From positions 101,439 through 165,438 of the forward strand of contig BFEA01000775.1 of NCBI GenBank assembly GCA_003427395.1: a stretch of 64,000 nucleotides of DNA, given 5' to 3'. The DNA is from Chara braunii (lineage: Eukaryota; Streptophyta; Charophyceae; Charales; Characeae). Positions 33,301 to 45,313 of this stretch are shown piece after piece. Every line of letters begins with the position of its first letter. The stretch's first letter is position 1. The notes under the pieces were generated by a model. That model had not been told where the DNA came from. It made no database searches and saw nothing but the letters and a program-made list of their open reading frames with translations. The position numbers and the translations under genes are program-made.

Positions 33301-34147
33301 GTGACAGGTATGAAGGAGGAATTTTGGGAAGGGGGTTTAGAATTGGGAGCGCCAGTCTATGAGGCCACTGAGGTAAGGTCATTCATCATTGAGACGGACG
33401 CTGGACCGACTGCCTTAGGGGGAATCTTGATTCAGGCAGATGTCGAAGGCAAGGAAAGGACGCTAAGGTTTGAGAGTCAAACTTTTAATACGACTGAGAG
33501 AAATTACTCTCAGTTTAAGAGGGAAACTCTCGCTGTCCTTCACTACCTAAGGATTTTATGAAATTATATCTTTGGCAGAAGATTCATATTGAGAGTAGAC
33601 CCAACCACACTCGCTTACTCGTTGAGGAATTACGTTCCATTGGATCCGACTGTCGCCGGATGGTTAACATACATCTGGATGTTTAATTTCGAATTGGAAC
33701 GGATTCCAGGGAACAAGAATAGGGCAGATGGACTAAGTCGCATCAACTGGGATAGGCCAGAGGAAGGAGCAGTAGAGAACACACCTCCAGTCGATGGCTT
33801 CTTGGATCAGGAGGAAGATGTCCGCCTTCATATTGATAAATGGTCCTTGCGAATGTCGAATTGCGTCGACTATCCCATTTGGCTTGCACCAAGGGGATAT
33901 GAGCAAAAGGCAGGGCTAGTACTCAAGCCTTTTGAGGAAGAAGACCCGTGGGGTGGCAAGGATGTCCAATGGATTATGAAGTTGGCACTGGCAGGCACGC
34001 ATAGTCTGGTAGAGGAGGTAAGAGCGATAGAAGAAGGGTCGGACTAGGTAGAGAAGCGCGAGGAGTTGATGGGAGGAATGTACCTCCTCACCAACACGCT
34101 TCTGCAGGGGAACTTTGACCAAATAGGCTCGCTGAATCCGACTGAGA
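33301..34147 (+). pseudogene. pol: Element 3 pol, RNase H and truncated spacer before integrase
   Basis: RNase H residues are visible: FIIETDAGPTALGGILIQ (first D), RNYSQFKRETLAVLHYL (E), TGA 33559-33561, FILRVDPTTLAYSL (D) and IPGNKNRADGLSRI (D). After this the chain continues through an acidic linker to TAG 34045-34047, then the frame TNTLLQGNFDQIGSLNPTESEG, and is cut at about 34150 where LTR sequence begins. No integrase finger or DDE core exists anywhere in element 3. Confidence 0.8.
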
Positions 34148-34151
34148 GTGA

Positions 34152-36815
34152 AGGTATAAGGGCGACTAGGCTGGCTAACCTAGTCATGTGCCCAAAGAAG
34201 AGAAAAGTTGTTGTGCTCTGTGTTTGTGTATATTCTATAGTTGAGCTAGACAGGTTCCCATAAGATTGGGTGGTCTAGCTTTATGCCTTATGTAACCTGG
34301 GTATAAAGGGATAAATCATTGAAAGATCATGAACTATTGTTTGACAAGGTTGACTTTGGGTTGGTGAGAGCACTTACCTCTGTGGTTTGGCGTTGCATGT
34401 GGCTGAGAGAGATCACTACTTAGTCTGAGTTTCAGTTGATAGGTAGTTGCTTTAGTTGCTCGCCACGTGCGAGAGCCATACGAGTTAGTTTCAATTCCTG
34501 CATTTTCTGAGCTAAGTTTTTTTTTACTTAGGTCGATTTCAGCATTTTTTGGGATCATTTGTTGTACTTGGTCTTGTATAAATCTTGGTAAGCCACTTTC
34601 CCTACGGGAAGCAGTGCCAAAATTTCTACAGAACCAAGGAGTTAGTCATATTTTGTATTTTCAAGGTTCAGTTTGTCTAACTTTTTGGCTTAGTAAAAAT
34701 CTGGAAAGCCTCCTTTTCTAAAAGGAGTGCTGCCCAATTTTTCGCTACTTCATGGGAGTTGGACAAAATTGGACCTTGAGAAGTCAAAGTCACCTTAGAT
34801 TCTGAACTTAGCTTTGTACAAATCTTGGATTAACACTTTTTCTGAAGGGAGTGCTGCCGAAATATCTACAAATCTAAGGAGTTAGTTAAATTATGTCTTA
34901 GTTGAACTCGGGTTTTGCTCTGGGTTCACATCTGGCTTAGTAAAAATCTGGAAAGTTTTCTTTTCTAAAGGGAGTGCTGCCGAATTTTTTACTAATTCAG
35001 GGAGTTAGACAAAATTTGACTTTTCAGAATTAGAGTTTGTTTTGTTTTCTTTAGTATATATTCTGAGAAGGCACTTTTCCTGCGGGAAATGCTGCTGAAA
35101 TTTTCTTAGTTAAAGGGAGTTAGCCTGCATTTTGATGGGTGGCAGTTCTGGCAATCCACCCTGAATAGGGGAAATGCTGCCATAGGTCTACCTCGCATTA
35201 GGTACTGGCTTAGGGGTAGACGACTTAGTTGTAGGAGGACCTTGGGTGATAATGTGTTATGGAGCTTCATTCTCCATACACTTATGAATTTAGCTTGGGT
35301 ATTGGCCTGTTCTGTGTTACAGGTCTTTGATCGATTGATTCAGGATTTGGGCTAGACTCATCTTGATCCTACAAGAATCATCTTCTGTTATCACTGATAA
35401 CGAGTCGGTTGGATGATCGCCGACTTGTCGGTTCACGACACAACTTTGTTCCTACCTGTACCTCAGCTTGATGCCTTAGCTTTAAGATTTGACATGTTTC
35501 TTTGAGGGTTTTAACCGAACTTCTTTTAATGACCATTATAAAGACTATGACTGAGGCTTGAGTATGTGAGGCATGGTGTGAGTTACATGGAATAGTAAAA
35601 TTGACTACATTGGTGTATGGCAATGTGGCGTTCGTTTGTGTTTGTGTTTTATACAGGTTAGTGTCCTGGAGCCTGTGTACGAGCCTTACTTTGGAGGCAG
35701 TGAGAATGGCAACCATGTGTCGCACGATCTGCATACCTGATGGATTTTATTTCCTTTTCTTTATTTTTATCTCGAGTTCTGATTTGATATATGAGTATCG
35801 AGATGATTGATTATTTGTTTTTGATTGAATTTGCTTGTTAATTTTTATAGTTGGATGTTGTAGTCCGTAGCAGCCGTCAAAGTCAAACCCCTTGACTTCT
35901 CTCCAGACCCTGAATGATAGAGCTGGTCTTTAGGGCAATAAGAGACGATTGCCACCACAGGTACGAACCTATGTACCACCCACTCTCCGCAGGGTGCAGA
36001 AGAGGGTGTGGTTCCCAACCGCACTTGGTGGTTGTCTAGCGTCGAAAGATTAACCCCTTAAGGCGCGTGTTAGCCGACACTTGAGTGTCGAATGCGACCC
36101 TCGAGATTAGCGAGGACCGGACGACTATGGGTACTACATAGTATGCCATCATTGCAACTGCTTGCATATTCATACATTGCTAGTCGATATGGGAAGGCCT
36201 TGCATCCGCGTGGTTTTATACTAAGTCTCGTGCGTGACGCCTATCCGATTTATGCATCGGAGAGTTATGGGATGGCTACTAAGGAACTAGGAGTGTTGTC
36301 GCGTTGTTTGTCCTCTGTTGTTCTGTATATGTGCGTGCGTGTGCGTGTTTCAATTTTTATGTTCTTAGAGTGGTGTACGCGTGGTGTGTGGGATGCGTCC
36401 TAGTCGACCGACGACAGGTCTCGCTTGGGACTTCAACCCCCCAAGACATCGGTTCGCGTGCGGGTCCGATAGAGGCATAAAACTATCCCCTAATGCTACA
36501 ATGAACGAGAAATGCCCTCGACTGATCCACCTCTGCGATTGCAGCTGGATTAGCTTTCGTATTGTAGATTGGTAGCTCGGCGGGGATACTCCCACCGAAG
36601 GGAGGTGACAACCCCCGTAAGGTGGAGGTAAGTCGTGCCTCGCGTAGGCCCTATCCGGTCGTCGGGGCTTGCGAGAGGTATGGCTGGCGCACTCGACCGG
36701 AGCACCTTGCGGAAACTCCATATGTATTCTCGACGAGGAATAGACCAACTCCTGCGTGACGCGGCCGAGAGGGTCCCGCCCCATTTTGTGCGGTGTCAGA
36801 CCGATGCGCTGGACA
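34152..36815 (+). repeat. Element 3 3' LTR, 5'-truncated
   Basis: This begins GGGCGACTAGGCTGG, equivalent to 25379, and parallels the rest of the LTR to GCGCTGGACA. It lacks the 147-bp tandem array. Similarity to the 5' LTR is moderate with many indels, so the element is old. It carries its own version of the CCATAAG stem-loop at about 34240 with GCTAGAC/GTCTAGC arms. Confidence 0.75.
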
Positions 36816-36859
36816 GCGGAGCAGGGCGCTTAGCGAGGACGAGCTGTAGAGGAGGTGAT

Positions 36860-38386
36860 ATGGTTGAAGAGGATACTCCGCCTCGGACACCGGTGCCAGA
36901 GTCCCGGCCGGAGATAGTGCCGGAGGTTGCTCGAGAGGCATGGGAGGAGCTCCAACAGGGAGAGGTTCCACTACCTCCCCAAGATACAACTCTTTCGCCA
37001 GGAGTGAGGGTAGAGATGGAGCGAGAGGGGATAAGCTGGAGGAGAGAGGCCCTTTCTACGATCAATAGATATCTGGCGGCACATGCCCAGGAGCACCCTG
37101 ATATCGAAGAGCCTGTGCCTATGGAGCCACCACGGGAGCCACGCCAGGCGAAGAGAGAGGCGAGAGCTGAGATTCCGGAAAGAGGGGTCCATCGCACAAG
37201 AGGGAGAGCGCCAGCAGGAGAGACAGGAGAGGAGAGACGGGCCAGGGTTGGGAAGTGCGTGGAGGAGATTTGGGAGGAGAGGCAGAGATTAGAGGCGGCA
37301 GGAGCGCTTCCAGATCAGCCACCTGACGTGCCACCTAAGCCCTGTGGGGTCACGGAGATGTGGGATAAGTTTTGGGCCCAGTATGGCGAGGAGTTGGCGG
37401 TTCCAGAGAGAGCAGGACTCGAAACGGCGAGGTCAGCGGACGGGTACCTGGACCGCAAGTTCCGCTTCCCGGCCAAGACATCTTTCCAGAGGTACTTAAT
37501 GTTGGGAGATGAGCTGGCTGGAAGGAAGGTGAAGTTTGGGAATCTGGGGGTGTGTTTGGAGGCAGTAGAGGCAGAGATCCGCGAGCTCAGGACGCAGACA
37601 GCCAGCCAGGCCGCTACCATCCAGGAGATGAGACAACAACTTCAGGATATGGCAGCAAGGATTGAGAGAAAAGCGCCTACCAGAGTGGTGGATTGGACTG
37701 AGAGTAAACGCTATGGCATCCAGGGAGAGGCAGTGCAGGGTTTATTTGGGCAGCCATCTACGGCGGACCCATCTCATGAGTTATCCATTGGAAAGGTTAT
37801 CCTGGAGTTAGAGGAGGCAAAAGCGAAGAGGGAAGCAGAAAGGGAGGCCTTTGGGTTTCAGGCACCTACAGAGCTTGCCACCCAGGCTGTAACTTCTTCT
37901 GGGCCAGCGGCAGAGTCTGTGCTAGTACAGGCAAGAGATGGGCCACGGACAACTGCCAGTGAGCCTGCACCTGGATCTAATGAGGGGTCGATGGACGTGC
38001 TCCTCGAGGCAATCAACACTATGCAGGAAGGGGCTAGTATGTTTATGTCTGAGCAGAGAGTGGAGGAGCCTCGTGAGGGAGAGATGATGGTTACGATGGA
38101 GGGTGTCTTCAGGGGTAGACCACAGAGGTTATATACTCCTGAGTACAGGCCTGAGGGAGTTCGGATGAAGATAGAGCCGAGTACCTAGGGGTTGGAGGTG
38201 AGACCTGAGAAGCCTATGGACATATCCCAGAGCCATGAGATGACCAGAGAGGCCAGTGAGGCACCTTTGTCACCAGGGTCTAAGAAGAAGAAGAAGAGGT
38301 CCAGGAAGTCGTATGACCCAACCTGTTTTTCTTTTTTAAAGGGGGGAACCTTGAGCCCTGCAGTGTCCAAAGTTCCTCAAGGATAA
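36860..38386 (+). CDS. Unassigned coiled-coil ORF beside the LTR, one in-frame TAG
   Basis: From ATG 36860 the frame runs 442 codons to TAG 38186-38188 and then continues in phase to 38386. The N-terminus is acidic and Pro-rich (MVEEDTPPRTPVPESRP). A basic stretch follows, then a conserved-looking core (VTEMWDKFWAQYGEEL, RKFRFPAKTSFQRYLMLGDELAGRK). A coiled coil with heptads (LEAVEAEIRELRTQTASQA, about 37550-37670) comes next. The extension ends with a KKKKKRSRK basic cluster that could be a nuclear signal, then codons overlapping a PPT-like tract. No family is recognised. The frame is open upstream into the LTR, but that part is shadow. It may be a retroelement accessory or gag-like ORF. Confidence 0.45.
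38336..38347 (+). promoter_or_regulatory. Possible polypurine tract of an unidentified element
   Basis: A U-box-like run TTTTTCTTTTTT is followed by AAAGGGGGGAA and then CCTTGAGCCC. The layout resembles a retroelement PPT before an LTR, but no LTR pair is present to confirm it. Confidence 0.35.
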
Positions 38387-40506
38387 GGCAGCAAGAAAGG
38401 TCACAGAGGGAGAACCAGGAGGAGATGAGTGAGTAGGGATTGGATCGCCTATGTATTAATAGACATTGTGGCACTATGAGGTTGAGTTGAGCGTGCATAT
38501 TTTAGGGTCAGATCCTTACCTTTAACTTTGTTTTATCTTTGTCTTCTTAGGATCATTGGTACCTGCGTTGTTAGTTGTACAAATGAAGGATTACATTGTA
38601 TAATTGTCATTGAGTTTTTCTTTAGTGACATGGGGATCGGGGTTCAGAGGGTAATAAGTGTATAGTAGGACTGCTTCTGTTCTGACCCCGAGAGTCAGTG
38701 TCGGTTCTGACTTTGAGTGCATTTTTTCGCTTGTACCATATTGAGAGTAGTTCTACATAGTCTGAGTGAGTCATGAGTTGAGACATTACTTATATTTTGG
38801 ATGAGATATCTCATCCTTGAGTGTACTTTGAGTTGAGATTTTATTTGGGGTTATCTTTTGTATATGACGATCACAATCGCTCTCACATGTGTGGATTTAT
38901 CCTGATGTATAATGGTTTTGTGTGAGAGGTGTATGAGGAACATCTCCTGTGGTGTGTACTTTGTGAATATGAATGGATGTGAATTGTCTACTCTTCGGTA
39001 TACTCATGCAATCTACCCACGGGCGGGTGATGGGGCCGGGTATAAGGAGAGGGAGTGCAGACTGTTTTTGTAAAGGATGTGAGAATCCTATAAGGGATTT
39101 ATGAGTCTCTGAGACTCCCAAATGTTTATTGTTGAGTTGTGATGAAGACCCATAAGTTGGTCTCTCAGTTTAAGTTGTTTTATGGTTGAGACACCTTCGA
39201 ATGGAAAGATAGTTTTTTGCTTCTTTGGAGACTCATCTTCAGAGAGGGAAGGTGTTTTAAGGAAAGGTAGTGTGAGAGTTCATCCTAGAGAAGGAAGGGA
39301 ATGACTGGGAGAGACCTGATGAGTGAGACCTCCTTTGGTTTGAAGGTGGTTAAAAGATTCAATGACATGAAAAACTGATTTGAAAGATAAAGTCTGACAA
39401 GAAAGACCGAGTTTTTGTTAGGCCATTGGTGAAAATTTTGGAGGTCGCAAGAGTGATTTATTTGGGAGATGTCATTAAGATGTGTGGCTTTCTTGCTCTG
39501 ATCAAGTTGGGAGGTCACGACCTTGTGAACCTGGCAGTGATTCTGTTTTGTGAAAGTGGAGAGGATGCCGTGCTCTCTGTGTTGTCCCACAAAGGACTGG
39601 TAAATGCCTTTTATGTGTGACAGACCTTTGCGAAGTCACGCAATAGGCCTGTATTGTTGCGACACACCGTCCAGCCACTTGTGCTAATCTTAGGGCATTT
39701 GCAAAAAAGACCAAGCTAACGGTAAAGTTTAGCATCACTAGGGCGCAACCCCTAGTGTCGGCTGCTGATCGGCGTAACCTGGACAAGGGATCTGCGTCTT
39801 ACCAAAGGAGTAAAGACTTAAAGGGTGTGCCCGCCTAGAGGGGTTTTACTTCTTGCGGGACGGCGTGGGAAAAGAGTCTAGTCAATTGAGTCTTTTCGAG
39901 TCCTGATCGGATGCTTATCAAGAGAAAAGCCTATCATGGCGCAACCTGCGAGGGCACTACCGCGGAAAAAACAACGCGGTGTGTCGTAGATCTGGCTCGA
40001 TCACCCATGCTATGGTGGGCCAAGATGGGAGACCTGGTCATCCTGTACTAGACTGCACGAAGAGTCTAAGAAAACAATTATTTATATATGTATGATTTGA
40101 TTGTGAGAATTGTTGGGAGGAAGGGCAGAATGCCTTCAAAGGTCTCGGTTAGGGCCCGCGTCCCAAGTTATGGCCTTGCTTGCAGGGTGGAGACATTGGG
40201 ACACTTAACGAGAAGCCGACGTTTGTCTAGGACAATGGGGAGAGGACGGTTGAGAGGTTCGCTGAAACTTATGTTGTAGTACGCATGCTGGTATCCTGGC
40301 GTCCTAGTGTCAGGACAATGGAGACCCAGGTTAGAATCCTGGCAGCATATAGTTGTGTTTGACATGGATTGATGAAGGCATCGAACCAGAGTCTGTCGGC
40401 TAATCGGATTGGTTCCTTTCTCGTCAGCCTTTTGGATTATGGATGAACTGATAGTTTTTTTATTCTGCGAAGCGACGAGAACATCGCTTAATATGGTCCG
40501 GTAAGT
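38387..40506. other. Unassigned DNA between elements
   Basis: This is AT-rich with no recognisable gene. It may include an LTR after the PPT-like tract. It holds an 18-bp perfect palindrome at 38799-38816 (GGATGAGATATCTCATCC), an 8-bp stem CACTAGGG/CCCTAGTG near 39733-39754, and a tRNA-like remnant at 40285-40348. Confidence 0.5.
40285..40348 (+). other. Degenerate tRNA-like sequence, possible SINE head
   Basis: An ATGCTG start can pair with the CAGCAT end. A D-arm-like CCTAGTGTCAGGA and a T-arm CCAGG-TTAGAAT-CCTGG with a near-consensus B box GGTTAGAATCC are present. The A-to-B spacing is too short for a full tRNA and no anticodon arm can be drawn. It is probably a pseudo-tRNA or SINE fragment. 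Confidence 0.4.
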
Positions 40507-41592
40507 TGTCGGTGCGAATACCCTTAAAAGGGTACCCGCCCTGTTTTTTTGCAAGTGACAAAAAAATAGTTTGATTTGAAGTTTGAGTACGCCGCGCGAG
40601 TCGCAATTGTGTCAAATTGTTTGCGCTGATTAAATGGTTGACTAGAATAGAGGGTGTGTGGGTGTGTAGACTTAAGGCGCGTGTGATCTCCTTTCTTGTT
40701 GATGATTGTGGAGCTTGCGTAGTTGTCGGCCAAGTTTTTATTCTTTTTATTAAACCAGGATTAAAAATATTTTTGTCTCTTGATTGGTGCGCTTGCCTGT
40801 GACCTGTGCATACGTACGGAGGACGACATCGACAACAATGTGGTTTTGGAAACGTATCAGTATATCTATGCGTCGTGCAGTATCCGCGTATTTAGGCGTC
40901 CGTCAAAGACTAGACCGAGCTTTGGGCCTAACACTATTGGTTACGATGTCGGACTTTCATCAGAGGGATTCAGGGTTCGAGGTCGGCGAGCGATAGTGCG
41001 GGAGTGTAGGAGTGGCGAGAAGGAACCGCGGGGTTGAGGGTCCGATGAGGCTATCTCCTATGGTTTTGCTGCCGCGAGGCCGAAGCTCTTTCCTCACCTT
41101 ATGGTTTTATTGTCCTCTGAAAATATTATTTTACCTTTATTTTTAATTTCATTTTTGGTTAACCTCCTTGAGCAGGGTGCGGTACCGGGATCGATGGTGG
41201 TTAGTGTACATACGGGCCGATGAGTGAGTCCACCCCACGAGGTGAAGAGACCTCGGTGGCGGGAGCCCTTTGCGAGCGCGCTGATCGCAGGCCACGAGTC
41301 CACTATAGGAAGTTTGACTATGAGCATGCTAGTTGGACCCGGAGGAGGGTGGGTCTTATCCTGGGGCAGTAGCGAGGGGAGGCCTGGGACATGGTGCGGA
41401 GGCCGCAACAATGCTGCGGGAGGGCTGCGGAGTGCAAGGAAAACCTCCCTACACTTGGTCATCGGAGTTCTGATTTGAATACTTGCTGCTATCACCAAGA
41501 ACGACATTAGGCCCCATTTCACAAAGCCTATGTTGCCGGTTGCGCCGCGAGCCTCGCGCCCTCTACCCCGTCGTGATGCCTAGAATCATACC

Positions 41593-44516
41593 AAAGCGTC
41601 CATAGAGGGTGGGTCTTGCGAACATCGCTCGGGAAAATCATCATGTTCCGCTGGCCTGTAAAGAGCCAACTTGGAGCAATGAAAGACCGGGTAGACGGGC
41701 AAGTGGGCGGGCACCTGAATAGTGAAGAAAGGTCCCTTGGGTGCATCCCCAGCGGGTGCCACGATCGGCCAGGGTCCCATCCATTTTGGGAGGAGCTTGC
41801 GAGAGATATCTTGTTCAAGGCTGAATTCCGCGTCGGAAACCCAAACGAGATCGCCGGCGCGGAGTGGGCAAGGAAGACGCTGACGATTGGCTTGTTGGCT
41901 CGTGCATTGCTGCGTCTTGGCCATCTGGTCGCGTGCCTTGACAAGTAGCTCTTGCATCCGACGCAAGAAAAGAAGATGGTCGTCGCTCTCGACCGTTCGT
42001 GGAATGATTATGTCCAACGGCGAAGTGACCGGCGAGCCGTGCTCGAACTCGAAGGGCGACATCCCGATAGTCGGGTGGATGGACGAGTTGTAGGCCAACT
42101 CGACATCCGGCAGCCGCTCAACCCATTCCTTCTGGTCGGGGCGGATGAGAGTGCAAAGGAGCACTTGTGCGGTCTGATGCGCCCTCTCCGTTTGACCATC
42201 GGTTTGGGGGTGGGGAGCCGAACTTGGCTTGAGAGATGAGCCCCATCGTTTGATGAGCGCCAACCAAAAATCGGACATGAACCGAGTGTCGCGGTCGCAG
42301 ACGATTTCCTTGGGGTAACCCTTGGTTCGAATCCAACCGGCGTGAAGAACCTCAGCCAACTCCGGTGCCTTGGCATGATGGCGGCAAAGCAAAAACATAG
42401 CGAATTTGGTGAGTCGGTCGACCACCGTGAGAATCTCATCCACGCCGGTCTTGTGCTTGGGGAACGGGCCGGTAATGTTCATGGCAATCGCTTCCCTTCG
42501 CCGCAAGGGGACCGGTAATGGTCGCAACTCGCCGTGTGGACGATGGTTGCGGGATTTGCAGCATCGGCAAACCTCGCATGACTCGCAATAGCGTGTGACG
42601 TAGCCGAGAAGGCCGGACCACCAAAATCGCTCGCGAAGTCGGCCAATCGTGCGATTGACTCCAAAGTGTCCGGTGGTGGGAGCATCGTGGAACTCGCCAA
42701 GAAGCCGTGTACGCAAGTCAGGGTCACTCGGTACGCAAAGAAGGTCCTTCCCCCATGTGTGGACAAGCAAGTACCCCTCTTGGATCCGGTAGGGAGAAGG
42801 CGCCGGATTGGGAGAGGAGCAATTCGCGTACTTGTCGCGAAACTCGGGGTCGGCTTGGTAGCCGCGGATGAAGTTGTCCCGCAGGTCGTTGTCGATCTCG
42901 AAGGTTGAATAGACCGCGGTACAATGATCCGGACATCGTGAGAGAGCATCCGCAAAACGGTTGGACTTCCCCGGAATGTGATCGGGAAAGAAGTCGAACT
43001 GGTTGATGAAAGTCATCCATCGAGCTATGGTGCTGTTGACAGTGGCTTGGGTCTTGTAAAAGACCAACGGATTGTTGTCCGTTACCCATCGGAATTGGCT
43101 TCGACCAAGGAGGAAGTGCCACCACCGCTTGAGTGAGTGGACGAAGGCGAGGAGCTCCTTCTTGCGTGCATCGTCAATGGAGTGTACGACGGGCATTTTC
43201 TTGCTGAAATACTCGACCGAGTGCCAGTCCACGCCATCGTGTTGCTCGAGGACGACACCAATGTCATAGTCGGACACATCCGTAGTGACGCGCTTAGGCA
43301 AAAGCGGGTCGTATATGCGCAAGACCTCCGCAGATAATAGCGCGGCTTTGAGAGCCAAAAATGATTCCCTCGCCTCCTCTCCGAAGTCAAATGGTCGATC
43401 CTCGCATTGAAGCTTGGTCAAGTGGGCCGTGATCTTCGAGTAGCCCTTGATAAAACGTTGGTAGTAGCCGGCGAGACCAAGGAACGAACGGACATCCGTG
43501 ACGTTTCGTGGCTCCGACCACTCTTGGATGGCTTGAATCTTGTCCGATAGCGGACTGATGCCCTCCGGTGTGACAAAATGGCCCAAGTATTCCAGCTCTT
43601 GCCGGACAAATTCGCACTTGTCGTGGTTGGCCTTGTACTTGGCGAGGCGGAGCGTCTCCAACACTCGTCGAAGGTGCTCAAGATGATCCTCCAATGACCG
43701 ACTATAGACGAGAATATCATCTAAGTAGACCAGCACGAACCGGTCCAGCATTGCACGAAACTCATTGGTCATTGCCGCTTGAAAGGTCGTCGGGGCATTG
43801 GTGAGGCCAAAAGGCATGACCACCCACTCAAAATGCCCATACCGCGTCTTGAATGCGAATTTGTAACGATCGTTCGGTCGGATCGAGATTTGATGATATG
43901 CCGACTTCAAATCCAACTTGCAAAAATACTTCACGCCACCCAATTGCTCAAGAAGATCGTCGATGCGAGGAAGGGGTCCCGCATTCTTGACGGTTTGTGC
44001 GTAGAGCTTGCGGTAGTCGATGCACAATCGTAGATCTTTGTTCTTCTTCCGTACGAAGAGAACTGGCGCTTCGTATGGAGAGCTACTAGGGCGGATCCAT
44101 CCCTTGTCCAACAAATCATCGAGTTGTGCGCGGAGGACCGTAAGCTCCTCCTCGCTCATGCGATAAATGCAACCTTTCGGCGGCATGGCACCGGCCTCAA
44201 GAATGATCTCGTGAGAGATCGGCCGATCCGGCACCGCACCGGTAGGTGACTCGAAGATGTCGGTGAACTCGTCAAGCAACCGCACCACACGGGGGTCTGA
44301 AGACAAGTCCGTGGGTGAAGAGTCGGCTATTGCGACAGTCCATAGGAAACATAGGCCGATTTCGTCGGGCTGCTCGTAAGCACAAGTGGCCCGGAATGGC
44401 ACCGAATCGAAGGGTGCGGAAGAGGAATAGTACACGCCACTTCGGCGCCGAAGGCGTCGCGAACGGTAAGAGTCTGCCGGTGGAAGTTGACCGTGTGATC
44501 CGCACTTGCAAGCCAA
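41593..44516 (-). CDS. pol: Element 4 pol: RT, RNase H, integrase, uninterrupted, integrase D-to-N
   Basis: This is one open frame of about 970 codons on the minus strand. RT shows CIYRMSEEELTVLRAQL, KLDLKSAYHQI, VMPFGLTNAPTTFQ and YLDD (43716-43727). RNase H has TDVSDYDIGVVL, KKELLAFVHSL, VTDNNPL and FADALSR. The integrase finger is HDAPTTGH...CESC. The core has CDRDTRF and the Glu in DGQTER, but the first catalytic Asp of the usual MDITGP is Asn (codon AAC, 42477-42479). GPWPIV and VFHCSKLALYRP follow. The frame runs three codons into host DNA and ends at 41586 because the element is cut there. It is the best preserved pol in the window. Confidence 0.9.
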
Positions 44517-45265
44517 GGCATTCCCAAAATAATGTCGAAGTCCATGTCCAAAATGTCAAATGTCACCGGTTCGCATGCATGAGGTGCGAAATACACCGGT
44601 ACGACCTCGATGTAGCGGCCGATAAGTTGTTGCGTCCTTCTGTCCGCCAACTTGATCGCCGTCGGGTTTGCCTTCCTTCGAACTAGTGCACCGAGGCCAA
44701 CCCTTTGCATAAAGGCTTGGCTCATAAAATTGCGAGACGCGCCGCTATCCAGCAAAGCGCTGTAGGACGCTTGCCCAACTTAGATACGGATATAGAGGAG
44801 TTGTGCGTTGTTGTCGTCGTACCACTGATTGAGAAACTCGCAGGACACCTTGGTAACATACGCAAGGGTGTCCCCCACCGCGACTTCGTCATCCGTCGGC
44901 GAAGTTAGTGGTGCATAGAAGGATAAGTACATGTGAAGATGAGCGCATAGTGCTGCCCATTGCAGTCCCGGCAAGTGGCCCGTGGTTGGGAGAGGAAGCC
45001 ATGCGAAATCCCCGGACGTGAGCGGGTCCAATACCTCTATGTTGAACTCGCGTGCTGAATCCCGGGAAGAACCATTTGAAGACGATAAGTCGCCGCTGCC
45101 GGACGGAGAAGATACTGCACACATGTCTTGTCCTTGAGCTTGAGTACCCACCGTAGGAACGAGCCGGGCAGCATAGTCCTCAAAAGAAAGTAGAAGAGGA
45201 GGACTATCGACTTCCGCATGTGCCTCGGAACGAAGGGCGGTCACTCGCGAATCGACCGGTTCCAA
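44327..45265 (-). pseudogene. pol: Element 4 pol, N-terminal linker and aspartic protease
   Basis: From the frameshift site the -1 frame is open (LSTAGSDSRTLSTPLEPVDSRV) through a linker to TAA near 44777-44779, then continues in phase as LDSGASRNFMSQAF. This has the canonical retropepsin D-S-G, followed by VTFDILDMDFDIILGMPWLASAD, which contains the ILGMPWL strand. A frame change near 44400-44500 separates it from the RT frame. Two lesions therefore break an otherwise well-kept protein. Confidence 0.8.
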
Positions 45266-45271
45266 AGGCGT

Positions 45272-45313
45272 CGAGAGTGTCCTCGAGTCACTCCCGGCGG
45301 TGCTCAGTTTCCC
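45272..45313 (-). promoter_or_regulatory. Putative -1 ribosomal frameshift signal at gag-pol junction of element 4
   Basis: On the minus strand, tcG GGA AAC is followed directly by the gag stop TGA (45306-45304). The -1 frame is open into pol. Ten nt after the heptamer comes an 8-bp stem CGGGAGTG/CACTCTCG with one G.U pair and a 9-nt loop. The spacer, stem and loop sizes equal those of element 1 although the sequences differ. Confidence 0.72.

Larger units (their letters stand above)
21272..36815 (+). mobile_element. Element 3: gypsy-like retrotransposon with giant LTR, integrase deleted
   Basis: The 5' LTR at 21272-28703 starts TGTCGG and ends CTCGACA, so the terminal TGTCG/CGACA are inverted. 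A tRNA-Asp-like PBS follows two bases later. Gag, protease, RT and RNase H follow to about 34147. At 34152 the sequence jumps to LTR sequence equivalent to position 25379 and continues to the LTR end at 36815. The deletion removed the integrase, the pol tail, the PPT and about 4.1 kb of the 3' LTR. No target duplication is seen. All genes carry stops. Confidence 0.75.
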
